Shown here in pieces: positions 7,763 to 15,755 of a stretch of 64,000 nt of DNA. A program made the translations under genes and the position numbers. Source of the DNA: an uncultured Bacteroides sp. Its GTDB lineage: Bacteria > Bacteroidota > Bacteroidia > Bacteroidales > Bacteroidaceae. The number at the start of each line of letters is the position of its first letter. Positions within the stretch are counted from its first letter, which is position 1. The notes beneath the pieces are model-generated. The model did no database searches, had not been told where the DNA came from, and saw only the letters and a program-made list of their open reading frames with translations. Location of the stretch: the NCBI GenBank assembly GCA_959606905.1, contig CAUHML010000012.1:1-64000 (forward strand), in the 5' to 3' direction.

Positions 7763-9829
7763 TTAATATCTTATCTTCAACGTTGCCCTGACTGAACGGC
7801 CGGGCATGGGGAAGAACTGAACAATCTCGTAATTTTTATCCAGCAGATTCAAAACCTCTACGCTAAGAGACGTTGTAACTTTTCTTATCCGGAAGTCTCG
7901 GCCGGCTGAAATACTGTGATCGCTGTAACTGGCCAACCGGTTTTCGGGAATGTTCTGTCCCAACGCATAACGTTTTCCCGAAAAGAGGAACGAATAAGAT
8001 AAATCTATCCAGGGTGTTTCGATGCCCGCTTGTCCCGAAGCGGAGACGCGGGGGGTGTAGGCTATCTGATGTTTATAAGTCGATTTGTTCGAGCTGGCGT
8101 CCGGAGTTGTGACATCTAATGCCCGTTGATAAGTATAGTTCCCGGAAAAATTGATACGGATACTTTCCCGGGGTTGGAGCGATAGGCTTCCTGTGGCGTC
8201 AATACCTTTGATCTCTACACTGCCCAAATTCCTCATGCTCCACACAGCAAGGTTCTTGGTCGGGTAAGCAATGATTTTGTCCGTCACTTTGTTATAATAT
8301 GCGTCAACGGTTGCCGACAGGTAGGGCAGGAATGTACATACATTTCTGCTATACGTCAAACCGATATTGTATTGACGGGCATTTTCGGGTTTCAATTTGC
8401 TGTTACCCACTTCCTGATAATATAAATCATTGAAACTAGGCAAACGGAAAATATCTTTGTAGAAGAAACGGACACGAAATTCTTCATTCCGGAAAGGCTT
8501 GAATGTGGCGCTGACGTAAGGAGTTAATTTGCGGTGATTGCCTGCGCTTCCTCCCTTGTCGGCCTGCTCGTTGATAACGGTTGCCAAGGCGGAAACAGAT
8601 AGAGTGAACCATTCGTTGACGTATTTTCCGGCAATGGCTGTCAACCACGAATAGCGTGTGGGATGTGCAAAGTCTGCCATGTTGGCATTCATCGTGTTGA
8701 TACTGCCGTCGGTAGATAATGAAAACGAAAGATTGTTCAGCAGCCTGTATAACACGGAGGCGGAAAGATAGTATTCCTGCTGGTAATAGCTGTTCTCTGT
8801 TTTGCCTTCATTGTTTTTGATAGCAGGGTCCAGATAATGCTGGTAACTCCAGTTCCATTTGGCAGAAGTCCGGAATACCCATTGCCGGCTGAATTCCTTT
8901 TTATATTGGCTTTGTATAAATGTATTTTTGTCCCAGAGGTGCTGTGCGGAAAAGTCGTTATATAGCGTGGTCGCTTTCGGCAATCCCCTGGAAGACTGGA
9001 AGTAGTAAGCTTTTAGCCGCCATTGCTCTTTGTCGGAGAAGTTGCCGTAAAGCCCGGCTTCGGCACGGAACGTTTCGACATCCGTGTTCTTCCGTTTTTC
9101 ACGTGAAGTCAGGTCGTCTGCTGCGTTTCCATAACGTAGCGTGTACGGATATTGTCCGTCTGACGACATCCATTCACCGTTCGCCGAAACTGTCCATTGG
9201 GGGCTGAGTTGTTGTTCCAATAAGATAGAGGGATTGACAAGTCCCCACGAACCGGTTTTGAAAGCAGCGCTTATATTAGTTCGTTTCCCTTTCTCAAAGC
9301 GGGGAGTGAGCGTCTGTATGTCCAATATTCCTGCAGAAGCGAAGAAACGTGCCGGTTGGAAGATATTGTCACTCTGCCCGTTGCTCAACGAAAGTTGATC
9401 TACATTATCAAGTGAGAAACGGCCGATGTCGATCTGTCCCGTCTGACAGTCCGTTATGGCAATTCCGTCATAGCCTACGGCGGTGTGCTGTGCTCCCAAA
9501 CTGCGTATGGAGACAGTTTTCAGACCTCCTATGCCTCCGTAGTCTTTTACAGTCACACCGGCAAAATGCTTCACCGCATCGGACACTTGCAAGGCGTGCA
9601 GATTCTTCAGGGCTTCTTTGGAAAATAGTTGTAGAGGTGCAGTAGAACGGACCTCACGGGTCTGGTAAATATCAGAAACGGTAACCTCCGGAATAAAATA
9701 GGTATGCGTTGTATCCACTTTCTGCTGTTGTGCAAAAAGCGGTATGGATAGAAATTGGCAGCAGAATGCTGCACAGATACTCATATAAAACGTCACATAT
9801 CTCATCCTTGATTTTCTGGCTGTTTTCAC
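7763..9829 (-). CDS. btuB: TonB-dependent outer-membrane cobalamin transporter BtuB
   Basis: The 688-residue protein has a signal peptide ending near PLFAQQQ, a plug domain (residues about 50-160: VTVSDIYQTREVRSTAPLQL, VKHFAGVTVKDYGGIGGLKT, SIRSLGAQHTAVGYDGI) and a 22-strand-type barrel ending in ATLKIRY with a C-terminal aromatic residue. It lacks the CarboxypepD_reg domain of SusC proteins, as expected for the siderophore/cobalamin class. It imports B12 across the outer membrane with energy from TonB. Start is uncertain: a GTG at 9829 or an ATG at 9805, both giving a good signal peptide. The GTG overlaps an ATG-TGA pair and lies 10 bases from a strong hairpin. The operon is controlled by the cobalamin riboswitch upstream. 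Confidence 0.93.
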   Translation of the reverse strand: MKTARKSRMRYVTFYMSICAAFCCQFLSIPLFAQQQKVDTTHTYFIPEVTVSDIYQTREVRSTAPLQLFSKEALKNLHALQVSDAVKHFAGVTVKDYGGIGGLKTVSIRSLGAQHTAVGYDGIAITDCQTGQIDIGRFSLDNVDQLSLSNGQSDNIFQPARFFASAGILDIQTLTPRFEKGKRTNISAAFKTGSWGLVNPSILLEQQLSPQWTVSANGEWMSSDGQYPYTLRYGNAADDLTSREKRKNTDVETFRAEAGLYGNFSDKEQWRLKAYYFQSSRGLPKATTLYNDFSAQHLWDKNTFIQSQYKKEFSRQWVFRTSAKWNWSYQHYLDPAIKNNEGKTENSYYQQEYYLSASVLYRLLNNLSFSLSTDGSINTMNANMADFAHPTRYSWLTAIAGKYVNEWFTLSVSALATVINEQADKGGSAGNHRKLTPYVSATFKPFRNEEFRVRFFYKDIFRLPSFNDLYYQEVGNSKLKPENARQYNIGLTYSRNVCTFLPYLSATVDAYYNKVTDKIIAYPTKNLAVWSMRNLGSVEIKGIDATGSLSLQPRESIRINFSGNYTYQRALDVTTPDASSNKSTYKHQIAYTPRVSASGQAGIETPWIDLSYSFLFSGKRYALGQNIPENRLASYSDHSISAGRDFRIRKVTTSLSVEVLNLLDKNYEIVQFFPMPGRSVRATLKIRY

Positions 9830-9838
9830 ATTTTAAAA

Positions 9839-9869
9839 GTGTCCGGGCGAAATCCCTTCGACCGGACAC
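9839..9869 (-). promoter_or_regulatory. Hairpin at the btuB start, probable riboswitch expression platform
   Basis: On the minus strand GTGTCCGG (9869-9862) pairs with CCGGACAC (9846-9839), extended by CGAA/TTCG inside, with loop GGGAT. TTTTAAAA follows and the btuB GTG is at 9829. It may work as a weak terminator or by hiding the ribosome-binding region when B12 is bound. The sequence does not decide which. Confidence 0.65.
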
Positions 9870-9997
9870 GCTAAATAAACTTTGGCAGAGTTTATTAATT
9901 TAAACATACTTTCTCTGAATCAGAGTGATGAATGAAATGATAGACGAATTGTCCGGTTCATTAGACTCAACGCTTTTTCCTCGAAAGCAGTGAAATT

Positions 9998-10177
9998 GGT
10001 TGCACGGCAGGTCTTCTGACTTGTTCCTGTTGCGGGCGCCTTCCCGGAAGTTTCTTTCCAGTGGCTAAAAGTAGGTTGCTCGCAACGTAATGTGTGGAAC
10101 TTACAGCAGCGGGACTGTTCAGGATTTACACCTGATTCCCTTTTAATCGCTTCCCTCGTATGTGAGAGTTGCAAACC
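9998..10177 (-). ncRNA. Cobalamin (B12) riboswitch
   Basis: The minus-strand RNA contains the conserved parts in order: P1 5' arm GGTTTGCA, the AATCAGGTGTAAATCC segment, GAACAGTCCCGCTGCTGTAA, GCCACTGG, and the B12 box GTCAGAAGACCTGCC (10020-10006), closed by the P1 3' arm TGCAACC. This is a complete class-I-like cobalamin aptamer. It precedes btuB by about 170 nt and would shut down the btuB-btuG-DUF4465 operon when cobalamin is plentiful. Confidence 0.96.
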
Positions 10178-10186
10178 GATGCGCGA

Positions 10187-10218
10187 CAAAGATAGATAGT
10201 TTATTTGTTTTATGCAAG
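10187..10218 (-). promoter_or_regulatory. Promoter of the B12 operon
   Basis: TATCTTTG (10194-10187) has CTTG (10218-10215) 20 nt upstream on the minus strand. Transcription would start near 10181, just before the riboswitch P1 stem. Confidence 0.75.
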
Positions 10219-10229
10219 AAAGAAGAAGA

Positions 10230-11168
10230 TTATTGATGTATCATCAGGTATTCTTCAATCGCTTGTGTGGTAGCATCTTTCAACAATACGGTTTTCTCTT
10301 TATTTAATAGGTATAAAGTAGGGATCGCTTTCAGGTCATACAGTTGTTTCTCTTTGATTGTGAATTTCTTATCATATCCGTTAATCCATTCTTTGGGAAA
10401 TTCATTCAGATGTTTGCGCCAGTCATCCAACTCTTCATCGGGGTAGATAGAAAGGACGATCAGCTTCTTCTCCTTTATGAGTTGGCTGATGATAGGGGCT
10501 TGCTTTAAACCTTCGATTGTCTCCGTACAAGCGTGGCAACCGGGATTATTGATAAATAGCAGAAGATAATCGGCATTAAGCTGATAGAGGGAGCCTTGAG
10601 CGCCGGAAGCAAGGGTATAGGTGAAGTTTATAGCTTTGGTGCCTATGCGGTTCTTTTGAGCTAATTCCAACCGTGCCTTGGGGCGTACTTTTTCTATCTC
10701 TTCCAATACGGGAGAGGCTGCCATTGCTTCCAATACGGGAATATAAAATTCCTCGTTACGCATCGGAGAGTTGGGGTCATATAAGTATTTATCCGCTAAA
10801 TCGGTGATGTAGGCGAATACTTTCTTGTCTACGTTTGTGCGGTCGATCGTTTTGCGTATAGCTTCCTGTGCGGTTTTGAGGGGGACATGATTCAGAATGT
10901 CGCAGTAATCCACCCACGCCTGTTCGGTTATTTCCGGATGATGAATGTAGTTGGTGTCGGCGAAGTTCACATTATCCCAGTAGTGCTTTACTAAGAACTC
11001 GGCACGTTGTTCCGGTGCTACCATTATTTGAGGGATAGCGGGCAGCGTGAAAGTCTTGATAGTGTCCTGTGACACTTCGTTTTTAGTCTGGCTTGAAGCA
11101 TTCCCGCTTTTGCAGGACCAAAGGAGGAGGAAGCAGAGAATGGGAAGGATATTTAAGTTTGTTTTCAT
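10230..11168 (-). CDS. DUF5106 / thioredoxin-like lipoprotein
   Basis: From the ATG at 11168 the protein has 312 residues, beginning with a lipoprotein signal (MKTNLNILPILCFLLLWSC). The middle (about 40-170) matches the DUF5106 type: helical, with EQRAEFLVKHYWDNVNFAD. The C-terminal half is a thioredoxin-like fold with a redox motif Cys-His-Ala-Cys (NNPGCHACTET) and the cis-proline region KAIPTLYLL. It probably acts in the periplasm as a thiol-disulfide oxidoreductase; the substrate is unknown. A start 12 codons upstream exists, but a promoter box at 11213-11220 would put the transcription start next to it, and the signal peptide fits the 11168 start. It lies just upstream of the B12 operon promoter with no terminator visible. 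Confidence 0.8.
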   Translation of the reverse strand: MKTNLNILPILCFLLLWSCKSGNASSQTKNEVSQDTIKTFTLPAIPQIMVAPEQRAEFLVKHYWDNVNFADTNYIHHPEITEQAWVDYCDILNHVPLKTAQEAIRKTIDRTNVDKKVFAYITDLADKYLYDPNSPMRNEEFYIPVLEAMAASPVLEEIEKVRPKARLELAQKNRIGTKAINFTYTLASGAQGSLYQLNADYLLLFINNPGCHACTETIEGLKQAPIISQLIKEKKLIVLSIYPDEELDDWRKHLNEFPKEWINGYDKKFTIKEKQLYDLKAIPTLYLLNKEKTVLLKDATTQAIEEYLMIHQ

Positions 11169-11212
11169 GACTTGCTGTTCTACATTTATCTGATTATTTT
11201 TCAAGTTGCAGG

Positions 11213-11220
11213 CAAAGATA
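11213..11220 (-). promoter_or_regulatory. Promoter -7 box of the DUF5106 gene
   Basis: TATCTTTG on the minus strand matches TAnnTTTG. The predicted transcript start near 11206 leaves a leader of about 37 nt before the ATG at 11168. Confidence 0.65.
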
Positions 11221-11314
11221 ACTCCCTTTTTATTTTATTCAAAACATTCTTCTTTTTTTGTTCGGCAGGATATTATTTGAAGTTATCAGTTAACTATAAT
11301 TTCGTCGGAGGGAC

Positions 11315-11345
11315 TTGACAAATGCTTTTTTATGTTGTATATTTG
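11315..11345 (+). promoter_or_regulatory. Promoter of the candidate small RNA
   Basis: TTG at 11315-11317 and TATATTTG at 11338-11345 are separated by exactly 20 nt, a very good Bacteroidetes promoter. Confidence 0.8.
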
Positions 11346-11350
11346 TAGAC

Positions 11351-11515
11351 AGAGAACGTGAAATCAATAACAGAAGAATGAAAAAGTATGGAATAAAAGT
11401 AGAAAGTGGTGTAATTTTACAACAAATATAGATTGTCTCCTCCTTTTTTGATGAGGGGAAGGGCGATCAATACTGGCTAAAGGCTGCGAATTTTATAAGG
11501 TTCGCAGCCTTTTTT
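11351..11515 (+). ncRNA. Candidate small RNA or leader-peptide transcript, about 165 nt
   Basis: A strong promoter and a strong intrinsic terminator enclose a unit of about 165 nt with no recognisable gene. Inside are a 17-codon frame (MKKYGIKVESGVILQQI, 11378-11431) and a C/T-rich to G-rich stem at about 11431-11468. The genes on both sides are on the minus strand, so the unit is self-standing. It may be a regulatory RNA, a small-protein mRNA, or an attenuator whose target has been lost. I do not recognise a known RNA family. Confidence 0.6.
11482..11515 (+). terminator. Intrinsic terminator of the candidate small RNA
   Basis: GGCTGCGAA (11482-11490) and TTCGCAGCC (11501-11509) form a perfect 9-bp stem with a 10-nt loop, followed by six T. 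Confidence 0.92.
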
Positions 11516-11558
11516 GTTGTATTATTTCGGATGTTTTTCTATGAATTTTTATTTTAAA

Positions 11559-11594
11559 GTTTATAATAAACGGAGGGGACGTTTATAATAAACG
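11559..11594. repeat. Two copies of a palindromic 14-mer
   Basis: GTTTATAATAAACG occurs at 11559-11572 and 11581-11594, start to start 22 bp, close to two helical turns. Each copy is nearly self-complementary. It could be a paired protein-binding site, but no gene start lies within reach on the plus strand. The rest of 11516-11709 is A+T-rich with nothing else recognisable. Confidence 0.55.
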
Positions 11595-11709
11595 ATCATT
11601 GAATTTATTAATAACGATAAGAACGTTTATGTAGTGGAATGTTCGTTTTTTTATATAACGCTTATTCTAAGTCTCGAGATTTGTATTTTTATGGTAATAA
11701 TAATTGAAG

Positions 11710-11788
11710 TCTTTCTCCGGTAATTTTTTCGGAACGTGTAAGCAGACTCGAATGAGACGAGTAATAATCTATATCTGCCGGAGAAAGA
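11710..11788 (-). terminator. Long-range inverted repeat after the sensor kinase gene
   Basis: TCTTTCTCCGG at 11710-11720 and CCGGAGAAAGA at 11778-11788 are perfect 11-bp complements 57 bp apart, with a smaller ACTCG/CGAGT stem inside. The right arm touches the stop codon of the kinase. It is likely a structured 3' end of the two-component mRNA; there is no strong U tract. Confidence 0.5.
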
Positions 11789-13576
11789 TTATTTCTCTTT
11801 CCCCAGTGTAAACACGAATTCCAGTCCACCGCTTTGACTGCTTTTGGCGGAGATATTGCCGCCATGAATAATCACGGCATTTTTTACGATAGCCAGCCCC
11901 AAACCGGTACCGCCCAGTTTGCGTGAGCGACCTTTATCTACCCGGTAGAAACGCTCGAATAAACGGTTCAGGTGTTCGGCCGGTACGCCTACGCCCGTAT
12001 CGGAGAAACTGAAATAGTAGAAGTTCTCGTCCTCACGGAAACAGTTGATGTTGATTTGAATATTCGTTCCGGCGTAAGCAATCGCATTATCCATTAAATT
12101 GCGGAAAATGGAGTAGAGCAGGGAGTAATTACCCTTGATCTGTATTCCCTTCTTTAATGAGTCGACGATAGTGATATGTTTTTCTTCCAATTCCAAAGCA
12201 ACTTCGTTGATGATGTTACCTACCAATACACTGATGTCCACCCGTTCCATGTCGATCATGTTGGCGGCTTCGTCCATGCGCGTCAATACAGATATGTCAC
12301 GCAACAGCCGGCTCAGACGATTACTTTGTGCATAACAACGTTCAAGGAAAGTGTTCATTTTCTCCCGTGAAATATTATCATTGTTGACGATTGTTTCCAG
12401 ATACCCTTGGATACTGCTGACAGGTGTTTTCAATTCGTGGGCAATGTTCTGCGTCAGTTGGCGTTTCAGGCGCACCTGTTCTTCTTCCTGAGTGACATCG
12501 TTGATAGAAATCTCGAAACTGGCATCTTGGAAGATAATACATTCTACGATAAATGTCCGTCCGTTCTTATTAATAGTAATAGACATCCGCTTCTCATCTT
12601 TACTGAGCGAACGTTGTTGCTGGTTCTTGTTTATAAAATGGATAATCTCTTTCAGCTCACTGATTGCAAAGACCTCTTCCGTCGTTTCCAGGTTAGAGTC
12701 GGAAATCAGATTGCTGTATTGGGTAAAGAGATTGTTGACCAGAATCTCCTTTTTGTCTTTCGTGAATATCCCTAGTCCCTCGTGCGAAATCTGAAGATGG
12801 GTAATCAGTTTTTCACGTTCGATATAGAGTGCTTCTTTCGTTTCGTGCAGACGTTTGTAGATCTGAATGATATGCTGTGAAATTTCTCCCAGTTCGTTGT
12901 GCGGAAAGGCTGACTGCATCGCCATTTCGATAGGCTCATTCCGGTCGGCACGCATGGCAAACTCGCGGAGTTGGCTGATCGAAGTTCCCAGCTTATTGGT
13001 GAATTTATAGAAAATAATCATCAGCAATAAAGAAACAATCACGGTGAACCACAGGTAATGCGGGTCTGCTTTCAGGTTATTGATTAAGCTGACATTATAC
13101 GGCAACGCCGACCGGACAATATAATCCCCGTAACGTGTGGCGGAGTAAAAATAAGGAAGTCCGGTGGTTTCGGAAGTACGGCGTACATCGAATCCGTTTC
13201 CTTCTTTCAAGGCTCTCTGCACTTCGGGACGGTCGCGGTGGTTTTCGTGTTTTATTTCTTGTGTCTTATAACTGTCATAAATGACATTTCCCTGCAAATC
13301 AATCAGCGTCACACGCAAATCCTTCAATGCATGGTTACGGATATATTTGTCGGTAGTTTCTTCGATAGCCGGACTATCGTTCAGTTGTTCGTACAGCCGG
13401 CTGTTATAGTCTTGTAACTGTGTATTCAGCAGTTCGACTTTATATTCCCTTTCCCGTTGGTACTGATAGGCGATGAAACAGATTGCGAATACCAGGAACA
13501 ACGAAATGACCGAAAGAAAGAGTTTCCGGCTGAAAGAGAGGAAATGTTTTTGATTGACAGGTAGGTTCATAATCAA
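11789..13576 (-). CDS. PhoR-like sensor histidine kinase
   Basis: The 595-residue inner-membrane kinase has a membrane segment at about 18-40, a periplasmic region of about 130 residues, a second segment at about 175-192, a HAMP-like linker, a PAS-like stretch (about 255-365), the dimerisation/phosphoacceptor helix with His380 (NIAHELKTPVSSIQGYLE), and the ATPase domain with N (RNLMDNAIAYA), G1 (DTGVGVP) and G2 (GGTGLGLAIVK) boxes. It phosphorylates the OmpR-type regulator encoded 3 bp upstream in the same operon. The signal sensed cannot be read from the sequence; phosphate or envelope stress are possibilities for this type. Confidence 0.92.
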   Translation of the reverse strand: MIMNLPVNQKHFLSFSRKLFLSVISLFLVFAICFIAYQYQREREYKVELLNTQLQDYNSRLYEQLNDSPAIEETTDKYIRNHALKDLRVTLIDLQGNVIYDSYKTQEIKHENHRDRPEVQRALKEGNGFDVRRTSETTGLPYFYSATRYGDYIVRSALPYNVSLINNLKADPHYLWFTVIVSLLLMIIFYKFTNKLGTSISQLREFAMRADRNEPIEMAMQSAFPHNELGEISQHIIQIYKRLHETKEALYIEREKLITHLQISHEGLGIFTKDKKEILVNNLFTQYSNLISDSNLETTEEVFAISELKEIIHFINKNQQQRSLSKDEKRMSITINKNGRTFIVECIIFQDASFEISINDVTQEEEQVRLKRQLTQNIAHELKTPVSSIQGYLETIVNNDNISREKMNTFLERCYAQSNRLSRLLRDISVLTRMDEAANMIDMERVDISVLVGNIINEVALELEEKHITIVDSLKKGIQIKGNYSLLYSIFRNLMDNAIAYAGTNIQININCFREDENFYYFSFSDTGVGVPAEHLNRLFERFYRVDKGRSRKLGGTGLGLAIVKNAVIIHGGNISAKSSQSGGLEFVFTLGKEK

Positions 13577-13579
13577 TAA

Positions 13580-14269
13580 TTATTCTGCTTCGAAACAGTA
13601 TCCGTATCCGAGGCGGGTGACAATGCATTTGCCGTATTCGCCTATCTTTTTCCGCAAGCGGGTGATATTTACGTCGATAGTACGGTCGAGCACGTAAACT
13701 TCATTGCTCCAGATGCGGGTGAGGATATCTTCGCGTGAAAATACACGTCCTTTGTTCTGTACCAATAGAAGCAATATTTCAAATTCTTTTTTAGTAAGCT
13801 GCACTTCTTCGCCGTCGATACTAACCTTTTTCTTGGTAATATCAATGACCAATGACTGATAGACGAGCCGTTCGGGGGCTCTTTCCGTTTCCGCTGTTGC
13901 GGTACGCCGGAGTACGGCCTTCACACGTGCGATCACTTCACGCAGGGAGAAAGGCTTGGAAATATAATCATCCGCTCCCAGGTTAAAGCCTGTGACCGTA
14001 TCGTTTTCCGTATCTTTGGCTGTGATAAAGATAATGGGCACTTTAGCTGTTTTCTTGTCTTTTTTCAACATATTCGCCATTTTGAAGCCGGAGATTTCTC
14101 CCATCATCACATCGAGGAGAATCAGGTGATAACTGCTGATGTCCATTTTTAGCGCTTCTTCGGCAGAATTGGCGGTATCCACTTCATAACCTTCGTTTTC
14201 AAGATTGAATTTCAGAATCTCACAGAGGTCTTCTTCATCGTCGACAACTAAAATACGGGTTTCGTTCAT
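13580..14269 (-). CDS. OmpR/PhoB-type response regulator
   Basis: The 229-residue protein has a receiver domain with acidic pocket DDEED (residues 10-14), phosphoacceptor Asp53 (LILLDVMMGE), conserved Thr in FITAKD and Lys in SKPFSLRE, and a C-terminal winged-helix DNA-binding domain (LTKKEFEILLLL, TRIWSNEVYVLDRTIDVNI, RLGYGYCFEAE). It is the partner of the kinase 3 bp downstream. A consensus promoter lies just upstream. Confidence 0.95.
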   Translation of the reverse strand: MNETRILVVDDEEDLCEILKFNLENEGYEVDTANSAEEALKMDISSYHLILLDVMMGEISGFKMANMLKKDKKTAKVPIIFITAKDTENDTVTGFNLGADDYISKPFSLREVIARVKAVLRRTATAETERAPERLVYQSLVIDITKKKVSIDGEEVQLTKKEFEILLLLVQNKGRVFSREDILTRIWSNEVYVLDRTIDVNITRLRKKIGEYGKCIVTRLGYGYCFEAE

Positions 14270-14295
14270 AAGATATATGTATTAATGTGATATGA

Positions 14296-14327
14296 CAAAG
14301 TTAGTCTTTTTTTTATTTCGGGACAAA
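14296..14327 (-). promoter_or_regulatory. Promoter of the two-component operon
   Basis: TAACTTTG (14303-14296) has TTTG (14327-14324) exactly 20 nt upstream on the minus strand. The remaining sequence to 14510 shows only the promoter box for the next plus-strand gene. Confidence 0.75.
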
Positions 14328-14457
14328 GATGAGGAGACTTTGTTACGGGCGGATGAAACAAATATTACAATCGTATTACATTCGGCGGAATACGGCTGTT
14401 CGGACGAAATTTAATAGTTTTTATTGGCCGGGGGAGGAAAAAACGTTTGTTATTTGT

Positions 14458-14465
14458 TATCTTTG
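14458..14465 (+). promoter_or_regulatory. Promoter -7 box of the transglutaminase-like gene
   Basis: TATCTTTG matches TAnnTTTG, 45 bases before the ATG at 14511. Confidence 0.6.
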
Positions 14466-14510
14466 TTAGAGAAATAGAATAGCAATAGATTAAAATACAA
14501 CTTGCAAGCA

Positions 14511-15704
14511 ATGATAAAATTTGACTTGAAAAATCACAGGCGCGAAGTGATAGGGGCGATCATCGTCCTTTTCCTTCTGATAGGAGGGATTTCCGTTTTT
14601 AAATACACCTCTTTCAATTCCGGTTTCGAGATTGTTGATGATCTGGGAGGGAATATCTTTCCTTCCGCCATACTGTCGGTAGCCACCACGGATGCGCAAG
14701 TAATCACGCCTTCGGACTCTATGTATCTGGGAAATCCGAAGTCATGTATTGCCGTGCGGGTGAAATCAAGAACCGCTTATAGCCGTGTGCGTATCGAGGT
14801 GGCGGAGACGCCTTTCTTCTCCCGTTCCGTGTCGGAGTTCGTTCTAAATAGACCGCGGACTGAGTATACCATTTATCCTGATATAATCTGGAATTATGAA
14901 GCATTGAAAAATAATGTTCAGGCCGAGCCGGTCAGCGTAGCCGTGAAGGTGGAAATGAACGGAGACGACTTAGGCCAGCGGGTGCGTACTTTTTCAGTAC
15001 GCAGCATCAACGAGTGTCTGTTGGGATATGTGGCAAACGGAACAAAATTTTATGATACCAGTATCTTCTTTGCCGCCTATGTCAATGAAGAAAATCCTAT
15101 GATTGACCAATTGCTTCGCGAAGCGTTGAATACCCGTATCGTGAATCGTTTTCTGGGATACCAGAGTAAGGCGAAAGGTGTGGTAGACAAGCAAGTCTAT
15201 GCTCTTTGGAACATCTTGCAGAAACGCAAATTCCGTTACAGTTCGGTTTCCAATACCAGCCTGTCGAGCAATGTTGTTTTCTCGCAACGGGTCCGCACGT
15301 TTGATGATGCACTGGACTCTTCACAAATCAACTGTGTGGACGGTAGTGTGTTGTTTGCGTCGTTGCTTCGTTCTATCAATATAGACCCGATTCTGGTACG
15401 TACTCCGGGACACATGTTCGTGGGGTATTATACCGACAACTCCCATAAAGACATGAACTTCCTTGAAACAACAATGATTGGGGATGTTGACTTGGATGAT
15501 TTCTTCCCCGACGAGCAACTGGATTCCACCATGGTAGGTAAATCACAGAACGAAATGTCTCTGCTCACCTTCGAGAAATCCAAACAATATGCCAACAAGA
15601 AGTACAAAGAGAACGAAGAAGGTATCCATTCCGGAAAGCTGAATTATATGTTTTTGGAGATTTCCAAAGAAGTACGCAGGAAAATACAACCGATAGGGAA
15701 GTAG
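14511..15704 (+). CDS. Membrane-anchored transglutaminase-like protein
   Basis: The 397-residue protein has a single N-terminal membrane segment (about residues 15-35, VIGAIIVLFLLIGGISVF) and an extracytoplasmic remainder. Residues about 265-310 look like a transglutaminase-like active site: INCVDGSVLFASLLRSINID with the Cys, then VRTPGHMFVGYY with the His, and a possible Asp/Glu in NFLETTMIGD. Such folds act as peptidases or transamidases in many bacteria. The N-terminal half (about 55-200) is beta-rich and unrecognised. Function is unknown. A TTG three codons upstream could also be used; the ATG is preferred. It is followed by the DUF3805 gene, which has its own promoter box. Confidence 0.65.
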   Translation: MIKFDLKNHRREVIGAIIVLFLLIGGISVFKYTSFNSGFEIVDDLGGNIFPSAILSVATTDAQVITPSDSMYLGNPKSCIAVRVKSRTAYSRVRIEVAETPFFSRSVSEFVLNRPRTEYTIYPDIIWNYEALKNNVQAEPVSVAVKVEMNGDDLGQRVRTFSVRSINECLLGYVANGTKFYDTSIFFAAYVNEENPMIDQLLREALNTRIVNRFLGYQSKAKGVVDKQVYALWNILQKRKFRYSSVSNTSLSSNVVFSQRVRTFDDALDSSQINCVDGSVLFASLLRSINIDPILVRTPGHMFVGYYTDNSHKDMNFLETTMIGDVDLDDFFPDEQLDSTMVGKSQNEMSLLTFEKSKQYANKKYKENEEGIHSGKLNYMFLEISKEVRRKIQPIGK

Positions 15705-15720
15705 TGAACACTTTTTTTCG

Positions 15721-15728
15721 TATTTTTG
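15721..15728 (+). promoter_or_regulatory. Promoter -7 box of the DUF3805 gene
   Basis: TATTTTTG matches TAnnTTTG, 27 bases before the ATG at 15756. Confidence 0.55.
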
Positions 15729-15755
15729 CCCGAGTAATCATTTTAATGAAAAAGG

